A program made the position numbers and the translations under genes. DNA of 64,000 nucleotides from a bacterium. Lineage in GTDB: Bacteria > Bacteroidota > Bacteroidia > Cytophagales > Cyclobacteriaceae. The DNA lies in the NCBI GenBank assembly GCA_024743255.1, contig JANSWY010000003.1:124001-188000 (forward strand), read 5' to 3'. This document shows positions 36,798 through 46,752 of this stretch, one piece after another. How positions within the stretch are numbered: the stretch's first letter is position 1; every line of letters starts with the position of its first letter. Below the pieces are notes generated by a model. That model was not told where the DNA came from. It worked only from the letters and a program-made list of their open reading frames with translations, and made no database searches.

Positions 36798-39263
36798 TTA
36801 ATTGATCAGGTTTTGAATAGCCAAAGCTATTGTTGCTGTACTGGATGCAATTGCGAACCATGCTTGCGGTCCAATTGGTTGTCTTTCTAATTTCTTAGGA
36901 ACTATAATTTCAGCACCGGGAGCTACTTTAGGATAATTCTTGAACCAAAGAAATCTCTTAGTTGTGCTGACCCCACCATTTGCATAGATGATATATGACT
37001 TACCCTTATTTGCGCGGTTTTGAAATCCCCCTGCCTGAGATACATAGTCCTGAAAAGAAAGAGATTTATCATAACGAACCGTGGATGGATGCAGTAACTC
37101 TCCTCTTAATCGGACTGTTTGTAGTTGCTTTGGAATGCTTAAAACATCTCCGTTTCTTAAAATAAGATCATACTTTGATCCTGGGTTTCTTATTATGGAT
37201 TCAAGATCTATACCAACTGACTCTTGTCTCTTTATTTCAAGGTCAGCAGCAGTCAAGGTGCTATCTCTGCGAGAAATACCTTGGAGGTTTTCCCTTTTAA
37301 ACTTAGCCGCTGTAGCATCTTCCTCTCTCTTTCCAAAGTATTCCGTTTGCCGTATTAGTGTTGCCCCCTGCAGGTAGGCGAACTTAGTAATCCCACCAGC
37401 CCTTTCTAAGAGGTCCGAAATTCTCTCATCCTTTTTCTCGATAGAGAATTTTCCTGCAAAGTATACCTCACCTTCAACCTCAACTATTTGTTGATAACTG
37501 AATTTCGGGGATTTCCTAACGATGACTAGATCAAAAGGTTCAAGGTAAAATGTTGAAGATTTGTCACTCAAACTAAGATCTTCACTTATTTGGAAATTAA
37601 AGATTTCAGAAGATTTTGATTCGTTACCAGAATCGCCATCCACTTTTCTGGCAACTTCCACAAAGGAAGTAACAGCAGATTCTTTGAACCCCTCAGCAAT
37701 GAAAATAAGATCCTCTACAGTCATACTGTCCAAATACTGAAATTTCCCAGGGGAGTTTACTTCTCCCTGAATACTAACTGTGTATTCTTCCCTCAGTTTA
37801 AAATTGGAGGCAATCTTAATATAATCTTCATTCTGCAAAATAATGGGATTATCTCCTTTCAAAACGTCATTCAGATTTACCGCTATTGTTGATAGAGACA
37901 AATCGGGATTTAATCTTATGATAATTGCTCTCCCCAAAAAAGCATCATTTTGTAGACCTTCAGCCCTTGCTATTAGTCCCTTTAAAGTAAGGTTTTCAGT
38001 TAGCTCATATTCTCCCGGGTTTTTAACACTTCCCTCGATCTGAACTCGATTTTTAAAAAGGGAAGTAATTTTCGTTATGAATATTTCATCTCCACCCCGC
38101 AATTGAAATTCAGGAACCTCCTCCTGCGTCACTGTAATAATTGACTTGTCATTTCGATTATTACGGCGCACACTGATGCTGCCTTGATAAGCAACATCAT
38201 TAAATCCTCCACAAAGTTCTAATAATCGCCCAAGGCTTTCATTTGCTTTTATTTCATAACCACCAGGCCTTTTCACTTCACCCGAAATCTTAACACGGCC
38301 CACATAAGGACGAATAATTACTAGGTCCTGATCTTGCAAAGTAGGTAAGGTCGTAATCTCACCTGTAAAAAATTTGTAGAGGTCAACTTTATTAAAGAGT
38401 TTACCTTGTCTGTAAATATCTATTTCTCTAAAGGAACCGAGATGATTCGGCCCCCCGGCGAAGTACAACGCATTAATTAAGGTTGAGAACGAAGAGACTG
38501 TATATGAACCTGGATTATCCAGTTCTCCAATAATATTAACCTTAATAGTTCTAATAGTACCCAATGAAACTTTGGCAAAAGTTTGACTACCTAAATCAGA
38601 ATATATTGATTTCAATCTTTTCTTGATCCTTCTGTCAGCATTCTCTATTGTAATGCCAGCTAAATAGATAGGCCCCAAATCTGGAATAACAATGGATCCA
38701 TCCGGACTCACGCTTGCCTGGTAAGTATTTTCAGAATTCCCCCATACATCAATGATTACTTCATCTCCAGCACCTAGAATATAATTTTTAGGAGTTGGGA
38801 CATTCAAACTCGGTTCAAATCCTTGATTGACATTACGAAAAAAATTGTAACCATAAATTTCATCTTCATTTTTGAGAGAAGCTTGCGAACTCTGAATTGC
38901 ATCAAATATGTCAAATTGAGGATCATTTTGCCCAGATTCTACTACGTTTTCTCTAAGTCGTACAATCCCTTTATCAGACTGATTTGTTCCTGAAGTTTTA
39001 ACAGAAATCAATCTTTGTTTCAATTTCGCAATTTGAAGAGACGAAATTCCTCTTGAAGCCGCAATTACTTCCAATTGCTGCATAGTTAAGCCCCTTTTAT
39101 CTATCTCTTCAGATAGCTTAGCAACCTGTTCATTTGTTAATTTGTCAACATCTATATTTTCAATATCATTGACATCAATTTCCTGAGAATAGGCTGATGA
39201 AAGTAAGAATATACTTGAAGCTAAAAACGCTAAAGTAAAAAGGATTGAAAGCTTTTTAGGCAT
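36798..39263 (-). CDS. SLBB-domain outer-membrane polysaccharide export protein (Wza-like)
   Basis: Codes for 821 residues. A signal peptide (FLASSIFLLSSAYSQ) is followed by an acidic helical region (LTNEQVAKLSEEIDKRGLTMQQLEVIA). The Poly_export core begins YILGAGDEVIIDVWG (about residue 155), and then come at least five SLBB repeats of the type VKISGEVKRPGGYEI, VQIEGSVKNPGEYEL and VSIQGEVNSPGKF. A single hydrophobic helix ends the protein (AWFAIASSTATIALAI). It is expected to form the exit channel for the polysaccharide. It is the first gene of the main EPS transcript. The ATG at 39263 gives a proper signal peptide. Confidence 0.93.
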   Translation of the reverse strand: MPKKLSILFTLAFLASSIFLLSSAYSQEIDVNDIENIDVDKLTNEQVAKLSEEIDKRGLTMQQLEVIAASRGISSLQIAKLKQRLISVKTSGTNQSDKGIVRLRENVVESGQNDPQFDIFDAIQSSQASLKNEDEIYGYNFFRNVNQGFEPSLNVPTPKNYILGAGDEVIIDVWGNSENTYQASVSPDGSIVIPDLGPIYLAGITIENADRRIKKRLKSIYSDLGSQTFAKVSLGTIRTIKVNIIGELDNPGSYTVSSFSTLINALYFAGGPNHLGSFREIDIYRQGKLFNKVDLYKFFTGEITTLPTLQDQDLVIIRPYVGRVKISGEVKRPGGYEIKANESLGRLLELCGGFNDVAYQGSISVRRNNRNDKSIITVTQEEVPEFQLRGGDEIFITKITSLFKNRVQIEGSVKNPGEYELTENLTLKGLIARAEGLQNDAFLGRAIIIRLNPDLSLSTIAVNLNDVLKGDNPIILQNEDYIKIASNFKLREEYTVSIQGEVNSPGKFQYLDSMTVEDLIFIAEGFKESAVTSFVEVARKVDGDSGNESKSSEIFNFQISEDLSLSDKSSTFYLEPFDLVIVRKSPKFSYQQIVEVEGEVYFAGKFSIEKKDERISDLLERAGGITKFAYLQGATLIRQTEYFGKREEDATAAKFKRENLQGISRRDSTLTAADLEIKRQESVGIDLESIIRNPGSKYDLILRNGDVLSIPKQLQTVRLRGELLHPSTVRYDKSLSFQDYVSQAGGFQNRANKGKSYIIYANGGVSTTKRFLWFKNYPKVAPGAEIIVPKKLERQPIGPQAWFAIASSTATIALAIQNLIN

Positions 39264-39293
39264 TTTGATCTGATGAAGAATTAAAATTGCAGG

Positions 39294-39323
39294 CAAAGGT
39301 AAATCTATTTTCTGGAATTACAA
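39294..39323 (-). promoter_or_regulatory. promoter of the main EPS operon
   Basis: On the minus strand TACCTTTG (39294-39301) and TTG (39321-39323) are separated by exactly 19 bases, the canonical Bacteroidota arrangement. The -7 box ends 30 bases before the SLBB gene start. Confidence 0.7.
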
Positions 39324-39353
39324 TAAGGCGCATCGCAGGACGATTGCTACTTG

Positions 39354-40124
39354 CTAAGCCATATTGCCTTTAACTAGGAAGTGTGGATTTTTTAAATTCT
39401 TTTTGTTGTACGAAAGTAGTTCCAACGTATCGTTATCTACAACCGTACCTTCCGCTTCCATTACAATAATATGTGCTGCAGCAGTATCCCATTCCATAGT
39501 GGGAGCAAATCTAGGATAAAGATCCGCACTTCCCTCAGCTACAGCAAGCAATTTCAACGAACTACCCATGCTGACTATTTGAGGATCCTTTAACCCACTC
39601 AAAAACGCCTCTGTCTCTTCATTTAAGTGAGACCTAGAAGCAACAACCTTCAATTTGGAATCGTTTATTGAGAAATTATTTACTGCTAACCTTTTAGTAG
39701 TCCCGTCATATTCAAGATGAGCACCCATTCCAAGTACAGCATAGTACAACTTATTAGTAACAGGCACCTGTACCACACCTAAGATAGGTTGACTTTCATG
39801 AATTAGAGCGATGTTAACAGTAAACTCACCGTTGCGTTTTATAAATTCCTTGGTCCCATCTAAAGGATCTATCATCCAGAAATACTCCCAGTCTTTGCGT
39901 ACTTCGAACTCAGTACTTTCGCCTTCCTCACTAAGAATAGGAATTCCTGTATGCTTAAGTTTAGACACAATTGCCTCGTGTGATGCCTTATCGGCTAAAG
40001 TCAATGGCGAATTATCGGATTTTGATTCAATGGTAAAATCTCCATGTTGATAAATACTTAATATCTCCCTGCAAGCCATTTCTGAGGCTTCTTTTGCTTC
40101 ATTTAAAAGTCCGTTTAAATCCAT
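39354..40124 (-). CDS. cysQ: 3'(2'),5'-bisphosphate nucleotidase
   Basis: Codes for 256 residues of the inositol-monophosphatase superfamily. The metal-binding motifs are LSEEGE, IDPLDGTKEFIKR and WDTAAAH. CysQ removes phosphate from PAP, the by-product of sulfotransferases and PAPS reductase, and so keeps them from being inhibited. The ATG at 40124 lies one base after the cysN stop. It is the last gene of the cysC-cysD-cysN-cysQ operon. Confidence 0.93.
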   Translation of the reverse strand: MDLNGLLNEAKEASEMACREILSIYQHGDFTIESKSDNSPLTLADKASHEAIVSKLKHTGIPILSEEGESTEFEVRKDWEYFWMIDPLDGTKEFIKRNGEFTVNIALIHESQPILGVVQVPVTNKLYYAVLGMGAHLEYDGTTKRLAVNNFSINDSKLKVVASRSHLNEETEAFLSGLKDPQIVSMGSSLKLLAVAEGSADLYPRFAPTMEWDTAAAHIIVMEAEGTVVDNDTLELLSYNKKNLKNPHFLVKGNMA

Positions 40125-40125
40125 A

Positions 40126-41412
40126 TCACACAATCATTCCTGCGGCCACCGTCTCATTAGTAGCATCATCAACTAATATGATACTCCCAGTAATTCTATT
40201 TTTCCTGTAAGAATCAACAAGCAATGGTTTTGTAGTTCTTAAAAGAACTTTACAAATATCATTCATTTTCACATCCTTGTCTTCTTCATCTCTATGCAAA
40301 GTACTGATATTCAATTTGTATCTAATATCCTTGATCATCGCTTTTGCATCCGAAGTAGTATGTCTAATTGAGTATTTTGCTCTTGGCTTGGGCCCCTGGT
40401 TATTTAACCAACATACCATTGCTTCAATATCTTGTGAAGGCTCAGGACGATTATTAGTTCTAACAATCATGTCTCCTCTCCCTACGTCAATGTCATCTTC
40501 AAGTTGAATAGAAACTGACATTGGTGCAAACGCCTCTTCAATTTCCCCATCAAATGTATCTATTGACTTAACTTTTGAAGTAAATCCTGAAGGAAGTACA
40601 GTAATGTCATCTCCTGGCTTAAATATCCCACTTGCAATTCTCCCGGCATAGCCTCGGTAGTCGTGGTATTTATCATTCTTTGGTCGAATTACCGTTTGTA
40701 CTGGGAATCTACAATCGATGTGATTATGATCTGAGCCTATATGAAGATTTTCCAAAGTATACAGCAAAGTAGACCCTTCATACCAATTCATTTCTTTGCT
40801 TCTGTTAACTACATTATCTCCTTTCAGGGCGCTTATAGGAATGAATCTCACATCCTTTACATCAAGCTTAGAGACAAATGATTCATAGTCTTCCTTAATT
40901 TTATCAAACGCTTCTTGAGAATAATCAACTAGATCCATCTTATTGATACAAACAACGATATGTGGAATTTGAAGAAGAGAAGCTATAATAGAATGTCTTC
41001 TTGTTTGTTCAATCACTCCATTTCTCGCGTCCACCAAAATAAGGGCGCAGTTGGCTGTTGAAGCACCTGTCACCATGTTTCGTGTATATTGGATATGACC
41101 AGGAGTATCAGCAATGATGAACTTTCGCTTTGGTGTTGCGAAGTATCTGTATGCAACATCTATTGTAATTCCTTGTTCCCTTTCATCTTTTAACCCATCA
41201 GTTAGAAGTGCCAGGTCAGTTTGCTCCAAGCCCTTTCTCTCACTAGATTTTGCAACCTGCTCTAATTGATCCTCAAATATGGATTTAGAATCGTATAAAA
41301 GCCTTCCAATTAAAGTACTTTTTCCGTCATCTACACTTCCGGCAGTAGTAAATCTCAATAATTCCATATCGAGATATCCTGCATTATCGTGTTCTTTGAT
41401 TGTATTATCCAT
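40126..41412 (-). CDS. cysN: sulfate adenylyltransferase subunit 1 (GTPase)
   Basis: Codes for 428 residues of a translation-factor-like GTPase. The G motifs are GSVDDGKST, DTPGHIQYT and NKMDL. It uses GTP hydrolysis to drive APS formation from ATP and sulfate together with CysD. No APS kinase domain is fused at the C-terminus, which agrees with a separate cysC upstream. It begins 22 bases after cysD. Confidence 0.96.
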   Translation of the reverse strand: MDNTIKEHDNAGYLDMELLRFTTAGSVDDGKSTLIGRLLYDSKSIFEDQLEQVAKSSERKGLEQTDLALLTDGLKDEREQGITIDVAYRYFATPKRKFIIADTPGHIQYTRNMVTGASTANCALILVDARNGVIEQTRRHSIIASLLQIPHIVVCINKMDLVDYSQEAFDKIKEDYESFVSKLDVKDVRFIPISALKGDNVVNRSKEMNWYEGSTLLYTLENLHIGSDHNHIDCRFPVQTVIRPKNDKYHDYRGYAGRIASGIFKPGDDITVLPSGFTSKVKSIDTFDGEIEEAFAPMSVSIQLEDDIDVGRGDMIVRTNNRPEPSQDIEAMVCWLNNQGPKPRAKYSIRHTTSDAKAMIKDIRYKLNISTLHRDEEDKDVKMNDICKVLLRTTKPLLVDSYRKNRITGSIILVDDATNETVAAGMIV

Positions 41413-41434
41413 TTAAATATTTTTTGCCGTGATT

Positions 41435-42337
41435 CTAGAAATAACCTTCTTTTTTTCTGTCTTCCATTGAAGTCTCTGAACGCTTATCATCCTCTCTGTT
41501 TCCTCTTTCAGTTTGCCTTGCGGATGCTACTTCATTCACTATCTTCTCCAATGTATCTGCGTCTGACTCATCACCTCCAGTAATGGTTATATCACCTAAT
41601 GTTCTGAATCTAATCTTTTTTGTTACCACTTCTTCAGACTCATCAATCTGAATGAAATCTGATATTGGCAACCATGTATTGCTTCTTCGAATCACTTGTC
41701 TATCATGAGCAAAGTACAAGCTTGGGATCTTAATATTTTCAGCAAGGATATATTGCCATACATCCATTTCAGTCCAATTACTCAGAGGGAATACTCGAAA
41801 ATGTTCACCATGATGATGTTTGCCATTAAAAATATTCCAGAGCTCTGGCCTCTGATTTTTCGGGTCCCATTGTCCAAATTCATCTCTATGAGAAAAAAAC
41901 CGTTCCTTCGCCCGGGCCTTTTCCTCATCTCTTCTTGCTCCACCTATACAAGCGTCAAACTGATTTGTTTCTATTGTATCGAGGAGAGTAATAGTTTGAA
42001 TAGCATTTCTATTTGCGTTTTTCCCCTTCTCTTCTGAGGCAGCACCTTCATCAATTGATTTCTGAACTGATCCCACTATTAGTTTTGCTCCTATCTCATC
42101 AACAAGGTCATCTCTAAATTTTATTGTTTCAGGGAAATTGTGTCCTGTATCAATATGAACTAAAGGAAACGGTATTTTAGCCGGATGAAATGCTTTTCTG
42201 GCTAAATGAGTAACAACGATAGAATCCTTTCCTCCCGAAAACAGAATAGCAGGATTTTCGAATTGAGCGAAGACCTCCCTTAAAACGTAGATTGACTCTG
42301 CCTCTAACTCTTTCAAATGCGTTAAATTATACTGCAT
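41435..42337 (-). CDS. cysD: sulfate adenylyltransferase subunit 2
   Basis: Codes for 300 residues, the usual length. The PP-loop motif is LFSGGKDSIVV, and the RRDEEKARAKER and VFPLSNWTEMDVW segments are characteristic of CysD. It adenylates sulfate to APS with CysN. It overlaps the end of cysC by 11 bases, so translation is coupled. Confidence 0.96.
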   Translation of the reverse strand: MQYNLTHLKELEAESIYVLREVFAQFENPAILFSGGKDSIVVTHLARKAFHPAKIPFPLVHIDTGHNFPETIKFRDDLVDEIGAKLIVGSVQKSIDEGAASEEKGKNANRNAIQTITLLDTIETNQFDACIGGARRDEEKARAKERFFSHRDEFGQWDPKNQRPELWNIFNGKHHHGEHFRVFPLSNWTEMDVWQYILAENIKIPSLYFAHDRQVIRRSNTWLPISDFIQIDESEEVVTKKIRFRTLGDITITGGDESDADTLEKIVNEVASARQTERGNREDDKRSETSMEDRKKEGYF

Positions 42338-42938
42338 TTTTATCTATTTTAAACTTTTTTAAAATTTCAGTTTTCAAAACTTCCAGTCCTTCTTCAATTG
42401 ACATTTCGGCAGTTTTCACTATTACATCTGGAAATTCAGGTTCCTCAAACGGTGAACTAATTCCTGTGAAGTTTGGTATCTCTCCCTTTCTTGCTTTCGC
42501 ATATAGCCCTTTAACATCACGTGCTTCACACACTTCCAAAGGACAATCCACAAAAACTTCTATAAAATTCTGTTCCCCTACTAGTTCCCGGACAGTCTGT
42601 CTATCCTTTGCAAAAGGAGAAATGAAAGCAGTAAGAATCACAACTCCAGCATCCAGGAACAATCGACATAATTCACCTAGTCGTCTTATATTCTCAGTCC
42701 TGCTGGTATCAGAGAAATCTAAATCTCTGTTCAACCCACTTCTTATGTTATCGCCATCTAGAATATAGGTGCTGTATCCTTCATCAAAAAGGTACTTTTC
42801 AAACACATCTGACAAAGTAGATTTACCACTACCCGACAAACCTGTGAACCAAATAACCTTAGGTACATAGCCATTCTTGGCAACCCTATCTAGTTGCTTT
42901 ACTGTATGATTATGAGGTATAATATTACCGTTGCTCAT
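42327..42938 (-). CDS. cysC: adenylylsulfate kinase
   Basis: Codes for 203 residues. Walker A is GLSGSGKST; other family motifs are DGDNIRSGLNRDL, FSDTSRTENIRR and FVDCPLEVCEARDVKGLY. It phosphorylates APS to PAPS, the donor for sulfotransferases. First gene of the cys set and preceded by a promoter with the TAnnTTTG pattern. The set lacks a PAPS/APS reductase, so PAPS seems meant for sulfation. Confidence 0.96.
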   Translation of the reverse strand: MSNGNIIPHNHTVKQLDRVAKNGYVPKVIWFTGLSGSGKSTLSDVFEKYLFDEGYSTYILDGDNIRSGLNRDLDFSDTSRTENIRRLGELCRLFLDAGVVILTAFISPFAKDRQTVRELVGEQNFIEVFVDCPLEVCEARDVKGLYAKARKGEIPNFTGISSPFEEPEFPDVIVKTAEMSIEEGLEVLKTEILKKFKIDKNAV

Positions 42939-42995
42939 GCAATTTTAATTTCTTTGTAATCTTAAGGTCTTGAGTAATGCTGTTTTTGAAGCTTG

Positions 42996-43029
42996 CAAAG
43001 CTAATAGAAAAGTTTCCAACCACCTCAAA
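42996..43029 (-). promoter_or_regulatory. promoter of the cysC-cysD-cysN-cysQ operon
   Basis: On the minus strand TAGCTTTG (42996-43003) matches TAnnTTTG, and TTTG (43026-43029) lies 22 bases upstream, slightly longer than the usual spacing. Confidence 0.5.
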
Positions 43030-43039
43030 GACAATGAAG

Positions 43040-43072
43040 TAATTCACACCGCCACCTGGGGCACCTGAATTA
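43040..43072 (-). repeat. inverted repeat at the 3' end of the nucleotide-sugar dehydrogenase gene
   Basis: Perfect 7-base arms TAATTCA (43040-43046) and TGAATTA (43066-43072), with an inner GCC/GGC pair, include the stop codon of the upstream gene. No T-run follows on the minus strand, so its use as a terminator is uncertain. Confidence 0.35.
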
Positions 43073-44326
43073 TAATCTCTTGTCTACTGAATCTGCAGGG
43101 AGGTAACTTTTAACGTCGTATAGAATGCCGTTGCTTTTACAAAAAGTTCGTGGATTGAGATCACTGAAGTCCTTATGTGCCACAGCCAGAATCACCGCTT
43201 CGTAACCGCCTACTATTGGCTGGTTTGTTAAGTTAATCCCATATTCCTCGAGGACCTCTTCTTTGTCCGCGTGTGGGTCAAACACATCCACCTGGACATT
43301 ATAATCTTCAAACTCTGTGACTAGATCAATAACTTTGCTGTTTCTGATATCTGGGCAATCCTCCTTAAATGTAATGCCCATGATTAAAAACCTGGAGCCT
43401 GATAGATTGATGTTGCTTTTTAATGCTTGTTTTATAACCGTTTGAGCAACGTAATTGCCCATGTTATCATTTATTCTTCTTCCAGCAAGAATTACCTGTG
43501 GGTTATATCCTAGCTCTTCAGCTTTATAGGTTAGATAGTATGGGTCCACACCAATGCAATGTCCCCCCACTAAACCTGGCTTAAACGGAAGAAAATTCCA
43601 CTTAGTGCCAGCTGCTTGCAATACCTCCGAAGAATCAATTCCCAATTTTTCAAAAATAATTGCCAGCTCATTTACAAATGCAATATTTATATCTCTTTGT
43701 GCATTCTCAATAACCTTGGAAGCTTCCGCAACTTTTATAGAAGAGGTCAAATGAGTACCCGCAGTAATTATTGATCCATAAAATCTGTTAAGCGACTCTC
43801 CTACCTCTTTGGTACTTCCTCCAACTACTTTCACAATATTGGCTACACGTCTTTCCTTATCTCCTGGGTTTATTCTTTCAGGTGAATATCCACAAAAGAA
43901 GTCCTCATTAAATTTTAGATCACTTTCTTTTTCCAGAATTGGGACACAAACTTCCTCTGTACAGCCTGGAAAAACAGTTGATTCATATACTACTGTAGCA
44001 CCTTTGCTCAATATCGAACCTACTGCTTTTGTAGCATTAATTATAGGTGTAAGGTCGGGCTTCTTTGCAGAATCTACCGGAGTTGGTACTGTGACAATGA
44101 GCAAATCACAACTTGCCAGAACATTTATATCTGAAGTAAACTCAAGCTGCTTTGCTTGATGAAGCTCTTCTTCAGAAACTTCGTGTGTTCTGTCTTTGCC
44201 AGACTCCAATTCCGCAATTCTGAGTTCATTAATATCTAACCCAATAGTAGGATACTTCTTTCCTATTTCAACTGCTAATGGCAATCCAACATAGCCTAGA
44301 CCGATTACTCCAATATTTTTGTACAT
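43070..44326 (-). CDS. UDP-N-acetylhexosamine 6-dehydrogenase (TviB/WbpA type)
   Basis: Codes for 418 residues. The Rossmann motif is [17 protein letters not shown], and the segments [28 protein letters not shown] and [12 protein letters not shown] are those of the TviB/WbpA branch, not of UDP-glucose dehydrogenase. The catalytic Cys is in [12 protein letters not shown]. It oxidises C6 of UDP-GlcNAc or UDP-GalNAc to the uronic acid. ATG at 44326 (MYKNIGVIG) is chosen because a hairpin fills the region further upstream. Confidence 0.9.
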   Translation of the reverse strand: MYKNIGVIGLGYVGLPLAVEIGKKYPTIGLDINELRIAELESGKDRTHEVSEEELHQAKQLEFTSDINVLASCDLLIVTVPTPVDSAKKPDLTPIINATKAVGSILSKGATVVYESTVFPGCTEEVCVPILEKESDLKFNEDFFCGYSPERINPGDKERRVANIVKVVGGSTKEVGESLNRFYGSIITAGTHLTSSIKVAEASKVIENAQRDINIAFVNELAIIFEKLGIDSSEVLQAAGTKWNFLPFKPGLVGGHCIGVDPYYLTYKAEELGYNPQVILAGRRINDNMGNYVAQTVIKQALKSNINLSGSRFLIMGITFKEDCPDIRNSKVIDLVTEFEDYNVQVDVFDPHADKEEVLEEYGINLTNQPIVGGYEAVILAVAHKDFSDLNPRTFCKSNGILYDVKSYLPADSVDKRL

Positions 44327-44353
44327 GTTACAATCTATGTTTAGATAACTACA

Positions 44354-44381
44354 GAAGGCTGATCCTTTTGAACCAGCCTTC
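44354..44381 (-). repeat. intergenic hairpin between UDP-xylose synthase and UDP-HexNAc dehydrogenase genes
   Basis: Perfect 8-base arms GAAGGCTG (44354-44361) and CAGCCTTC (44374-44381) with a 12-base loop. No T-run follows in either direction, so it may be a processing or stability element or a weak attenuator rather than a classical terminator. Confidence 0.5.
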
Positions 44382-44409
44382 ATAGTTTAAGTGTTGCAAA
44401 ACTATAAAA

Positions 44410-45354
44410 TTATTTCAATACAGCCTCTTTGAAATACTTGAGAGTTGGTTCCAACCCCTGAGCTCTAGTATACTTGGGGCTCCAATCTAAAATTTCCTTT
44501 GCCTTCGAGATGTCTGGTCTTCTTTGTTTTGGGTCGTCTATTGGTAATGGAGTATATGTTATTTTAGACTTTGAGCCTGTAATTCTTATTATTTCTTCCG
44601 CAAATTCATTAATTGTGATCTCATCCGGGTTTCCAATATTTACTGGATGAGGATAATCACTCATCAGTAATCTGTAAATTCCTTCAACTAAATCATCCAC
44701 GTAGCAAAAAGACCTGGTTTGTAAGCCATCACCAAAAGCTGTTAAGTCTTCACCTTTGAGAGCCTGAGAGATGAAGGCAGGCAGTACTCTTCCGTCATCC
44801 AATCTCATTCTTGGTCCGAATGTGTTGAAGATACGCACAATCCTTGTTTCGAGACCATGAAAAGTATGATATGCCATCGTAATTGCTTCCTGAAATCTTT
44901 TTGCCTCATCATATACTCCTCTCGGACCTACCGGGTTTACATTACCCCAATACTCTTCAGTTTGAGGGTGAACCAAAGGATCTCCGTATACTTCTGAAGT
45001 AGATGCGACCAAAATTCTAGCATTTTTTGCTTTGGCTAGACCTAAAAGGTTGTGAGTGCCTAAAGAACCAACCTTTAACGTTTGGATTGGCATTTTCAGA
45101 TAGTCTATAGGGCTTGCCGGTGAGGCAAAATGTAGTACATAATCGAGATCCCCAGGTACATGCACAAATTTTGACACATCACAATGATGGAATTCAAAAT
45201 CCTTGTTTCCTACCAAGTGATCGATGTTAGAAAGGGAGCCCGTAAGCAAATTATCCATTGCGATTACCGAACAACCCTCTGAGATGAATCTATCACATAG
45301 GTGAGAACCCAGAAATCCGGCTCCTCCCGTAACAAGCACTCTTTTCCTATTCAT
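44410..45354 (-). CDS. UDP-glucuronate decarboxylase (UDP-xylose synthase)
   Basis: Codes for 314 residues. [13 protein letters not shown] starts the Rossmann fold. The UXS-specific segments [34 protein letters not shown] (Y-x-x-x-K) and [12 protein letters not shown] are all present. It converts UDP-glucuronate to UDP-xylose via a UDP-4-keto intermediate. No UDP-glucose dehydrogenase is encoded in this window, so its substrate must come from elsewhere. It overlaps rfbC by eight bases. Confidence 0.93.
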   Translation of the reverse strand: MNRKRVLVTGGAGFLGSHLCDRFISEGCSVIAMDNLLTGSLSNIDHLVGNKDFEFHHCDVSKFVHVPGDLDYVLHFASPASPIDYLKMPIQTLKVGSLGTHNLLGLAKAKNARILVASTSEVYGDPLVHPQTEEYWGNVNPVGPRGVYDEAKRFQEAITMAYHTFHGLETRIVRIFNTFGPRMRLDDGRVLPAFISQALKGEDLTAFGDGLQTRSFCYVDDLVEGIYRLLMSDYPHPVNIGNPDEITINEFAEEIIRITGSKSKITYTPLPIDDPKQRRPDISKAKEILDWSPKYTRAQGLEPTLKYFKEAVLK

Positions 45355-45895
45355 TTCTAAATTGTTTTAAGGTTTGAAGGTCTTGATCCTTCTTCGATTG
45401 TATTACATCATCGTCACTTATTCCCCAATCTATATTCAAGTCAATATCGTCATAGATTATACCACAATCATACTCAGGAGAATAATACTCATCCACTAGA
45501 TAATTCAATTGCGTATTGTCCTTAAGAGAAAGAAACCCATGCGCAAATCCCTTTGGTATGAATACCCTCATACGATTTTCACTAGATAGCTTGACCTTTG
45601 CATGTTGCAGATAGGTCGGTGAGCCCTCTCTCAAATCGACTACTACATCTAAAACTTCCCCTCGTGTCACAAACACATATTTAGCTTGAGCAAATGGATC
45701 CTTTTGAAAGTGTAATCCTCTCAACACATTCTTGTGCGACACAGAACAATTCATTTGCTTTATCTTGAAATCGTGCCCTTGAATATGATCAAAAACTTTT
45801 TCATTGAAACCCTCAAAAAAGTTTCCCCTATGATCATCAAAAACGTTTGGCTCAATAACAAAGCAATCTTTTAATACCGTTTCAGTTACTTTCAT
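45347..45895 (-). CDS. rfbC: dTDP-4-dehydrorhamnose 3,5-epimerase
   Basis: Codes for 182 residues of a cupin-type epimerase. The motifs [34 protein letters not shown] and [13 protein letters not shown] match RfbC, including the catalytic His of RGLHFQ and the Tyr of the Y-S-P-E segment. It makes dTDP-4-keto-L-rhamnose from the RfbB product. Four-base overlap with rfbA. Confidence 0.95.
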   Translation of the reverse strand: MKVTETVLKDCFVIEPNVFDDHRGNFFEGFNEKVFDHIQGHDFKIKQMNCSVSHKNVLRGLHFQKDPFAQAKYVFVTRGEVLDVVVDLREGSPTYLQHAKVKLSSENRMRVFIPKGFAHGFLSLKDNTQLNYLVDEYYSPEYDCGIIYDDIDLNIDWGISDDDVIQSKKDQDLQTLKQFRNE

Positions 45896-46752
45896 CTTAC
45901 CAGAGATTTTAAGTATCTGCCGTAACCACTTTTCATTAGTGGATTGGCGAGGTTTAGCAATTCACTCTGACCTATATAACCCATTTTATAAGCAACTTCT
46001 TCAATACATCCAATCTTTAACCCCTGCCGTTCCTCAATTGCCTGAACAAAAGAACCTGCCTGCATAAGTGACGTAAAAGTACCAGTATCAAGCCATGCTG
46101 TGCCACGACTCATTACTTTTACATTCAGGTCTCCTTTTTCCAAATATATTTTATTTATATCTGTAATCTCCAACTCCCCTCTTGGACTTGGTTTCAAGCT
46201 TTTTGCGTATTCAACTACATTATTATCGTAGAAGTAAAGTCCCGGAATAGCGTAGTTTGATTTCGGGTTTTCTGGCTTTTCTTCTATAGAAATAGCTTTT
46301 CCAGCCTCATTAAATTCCACAACACCATACCTTTCAGGGTCAAGGACGTGGTAAGCGAACACAACTCCTCCGATTGGGTCTGCGCAGGATTGTAATTTAC
46401 CGGCTAATCCACTTCCATAGAATATATTATCACCAAGCACAAGTGCAACTGAATCGGTTCCAATAAACTTCTCACCAATAGTAAATGCCTGTGCTAAGCC
46501 TTTTGGTTCTTCCTGAATTTCGTAAGTAAATGTACAACCAATACTTGATCCATCGCCTAACAGACCTTTGAAAACCGGAAGATCACGCGGGGTGGAAATA
46601 ATCAGAATCTCTTTTATTCCTGATAACATCAGGACCGATAGCGGGTAATAAATCATTGGCTTATCGTAGACCGGCAATATCTGCTTACTTACAGCAATTG
46701 TAAGGGGATGTAACCTCGTGCCTGATCCACCGGCAAGTATTATTCCTTTCAT
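45892..46752 (-). CDS. rfbA: glucose-1-phosphate thymidylyltransferase
   Basis: Codes for 286 residues. The nucleotidyltransferase signature [11 protein letters not shown] opens the protein, followed by [23 protein letters not shown] and [12 protein letters not shown]. It joins glucose-1-phosphate and dTTP to dTDP-glucose, the first step of dTDP-rhamnose synthesis. Overlaps rfbB by four bases. Confidence 0.96.
   Translation of the reverse strand: MKGIILAGGSGTRLHPLTIAVSKQILPVYDKPMIYYPLSVLMLSGIKEILIISTPRDLPVFKGLLGDGSSIGCTFTYEIQEEPKGLAQAFTIGEKFIGTDSVALVLGDNIFYGSGLAGKLQSCADPIGGVVFAYHVLDPERYGVVEFNEAGKAISIEEKPENPKSNYAIPGLYFYDNNVVEYAKSLKPSPRGELEITDINKIYLEKGDLNVKVMSRGTAWLDTGTFTSLMQAGSFVQAIEERQGLKIGCIEEVAYKMGYIGQSELLNLANPLMKSGYGRYLKSLVR

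Noticed and set aside
42292-42768. 158-codon open frame on the plus strand
   Set aside because: It mirrors cysC and cysD in the opposite strand; the composition is Ser/Phe-rich as expected for an antisense shadow.
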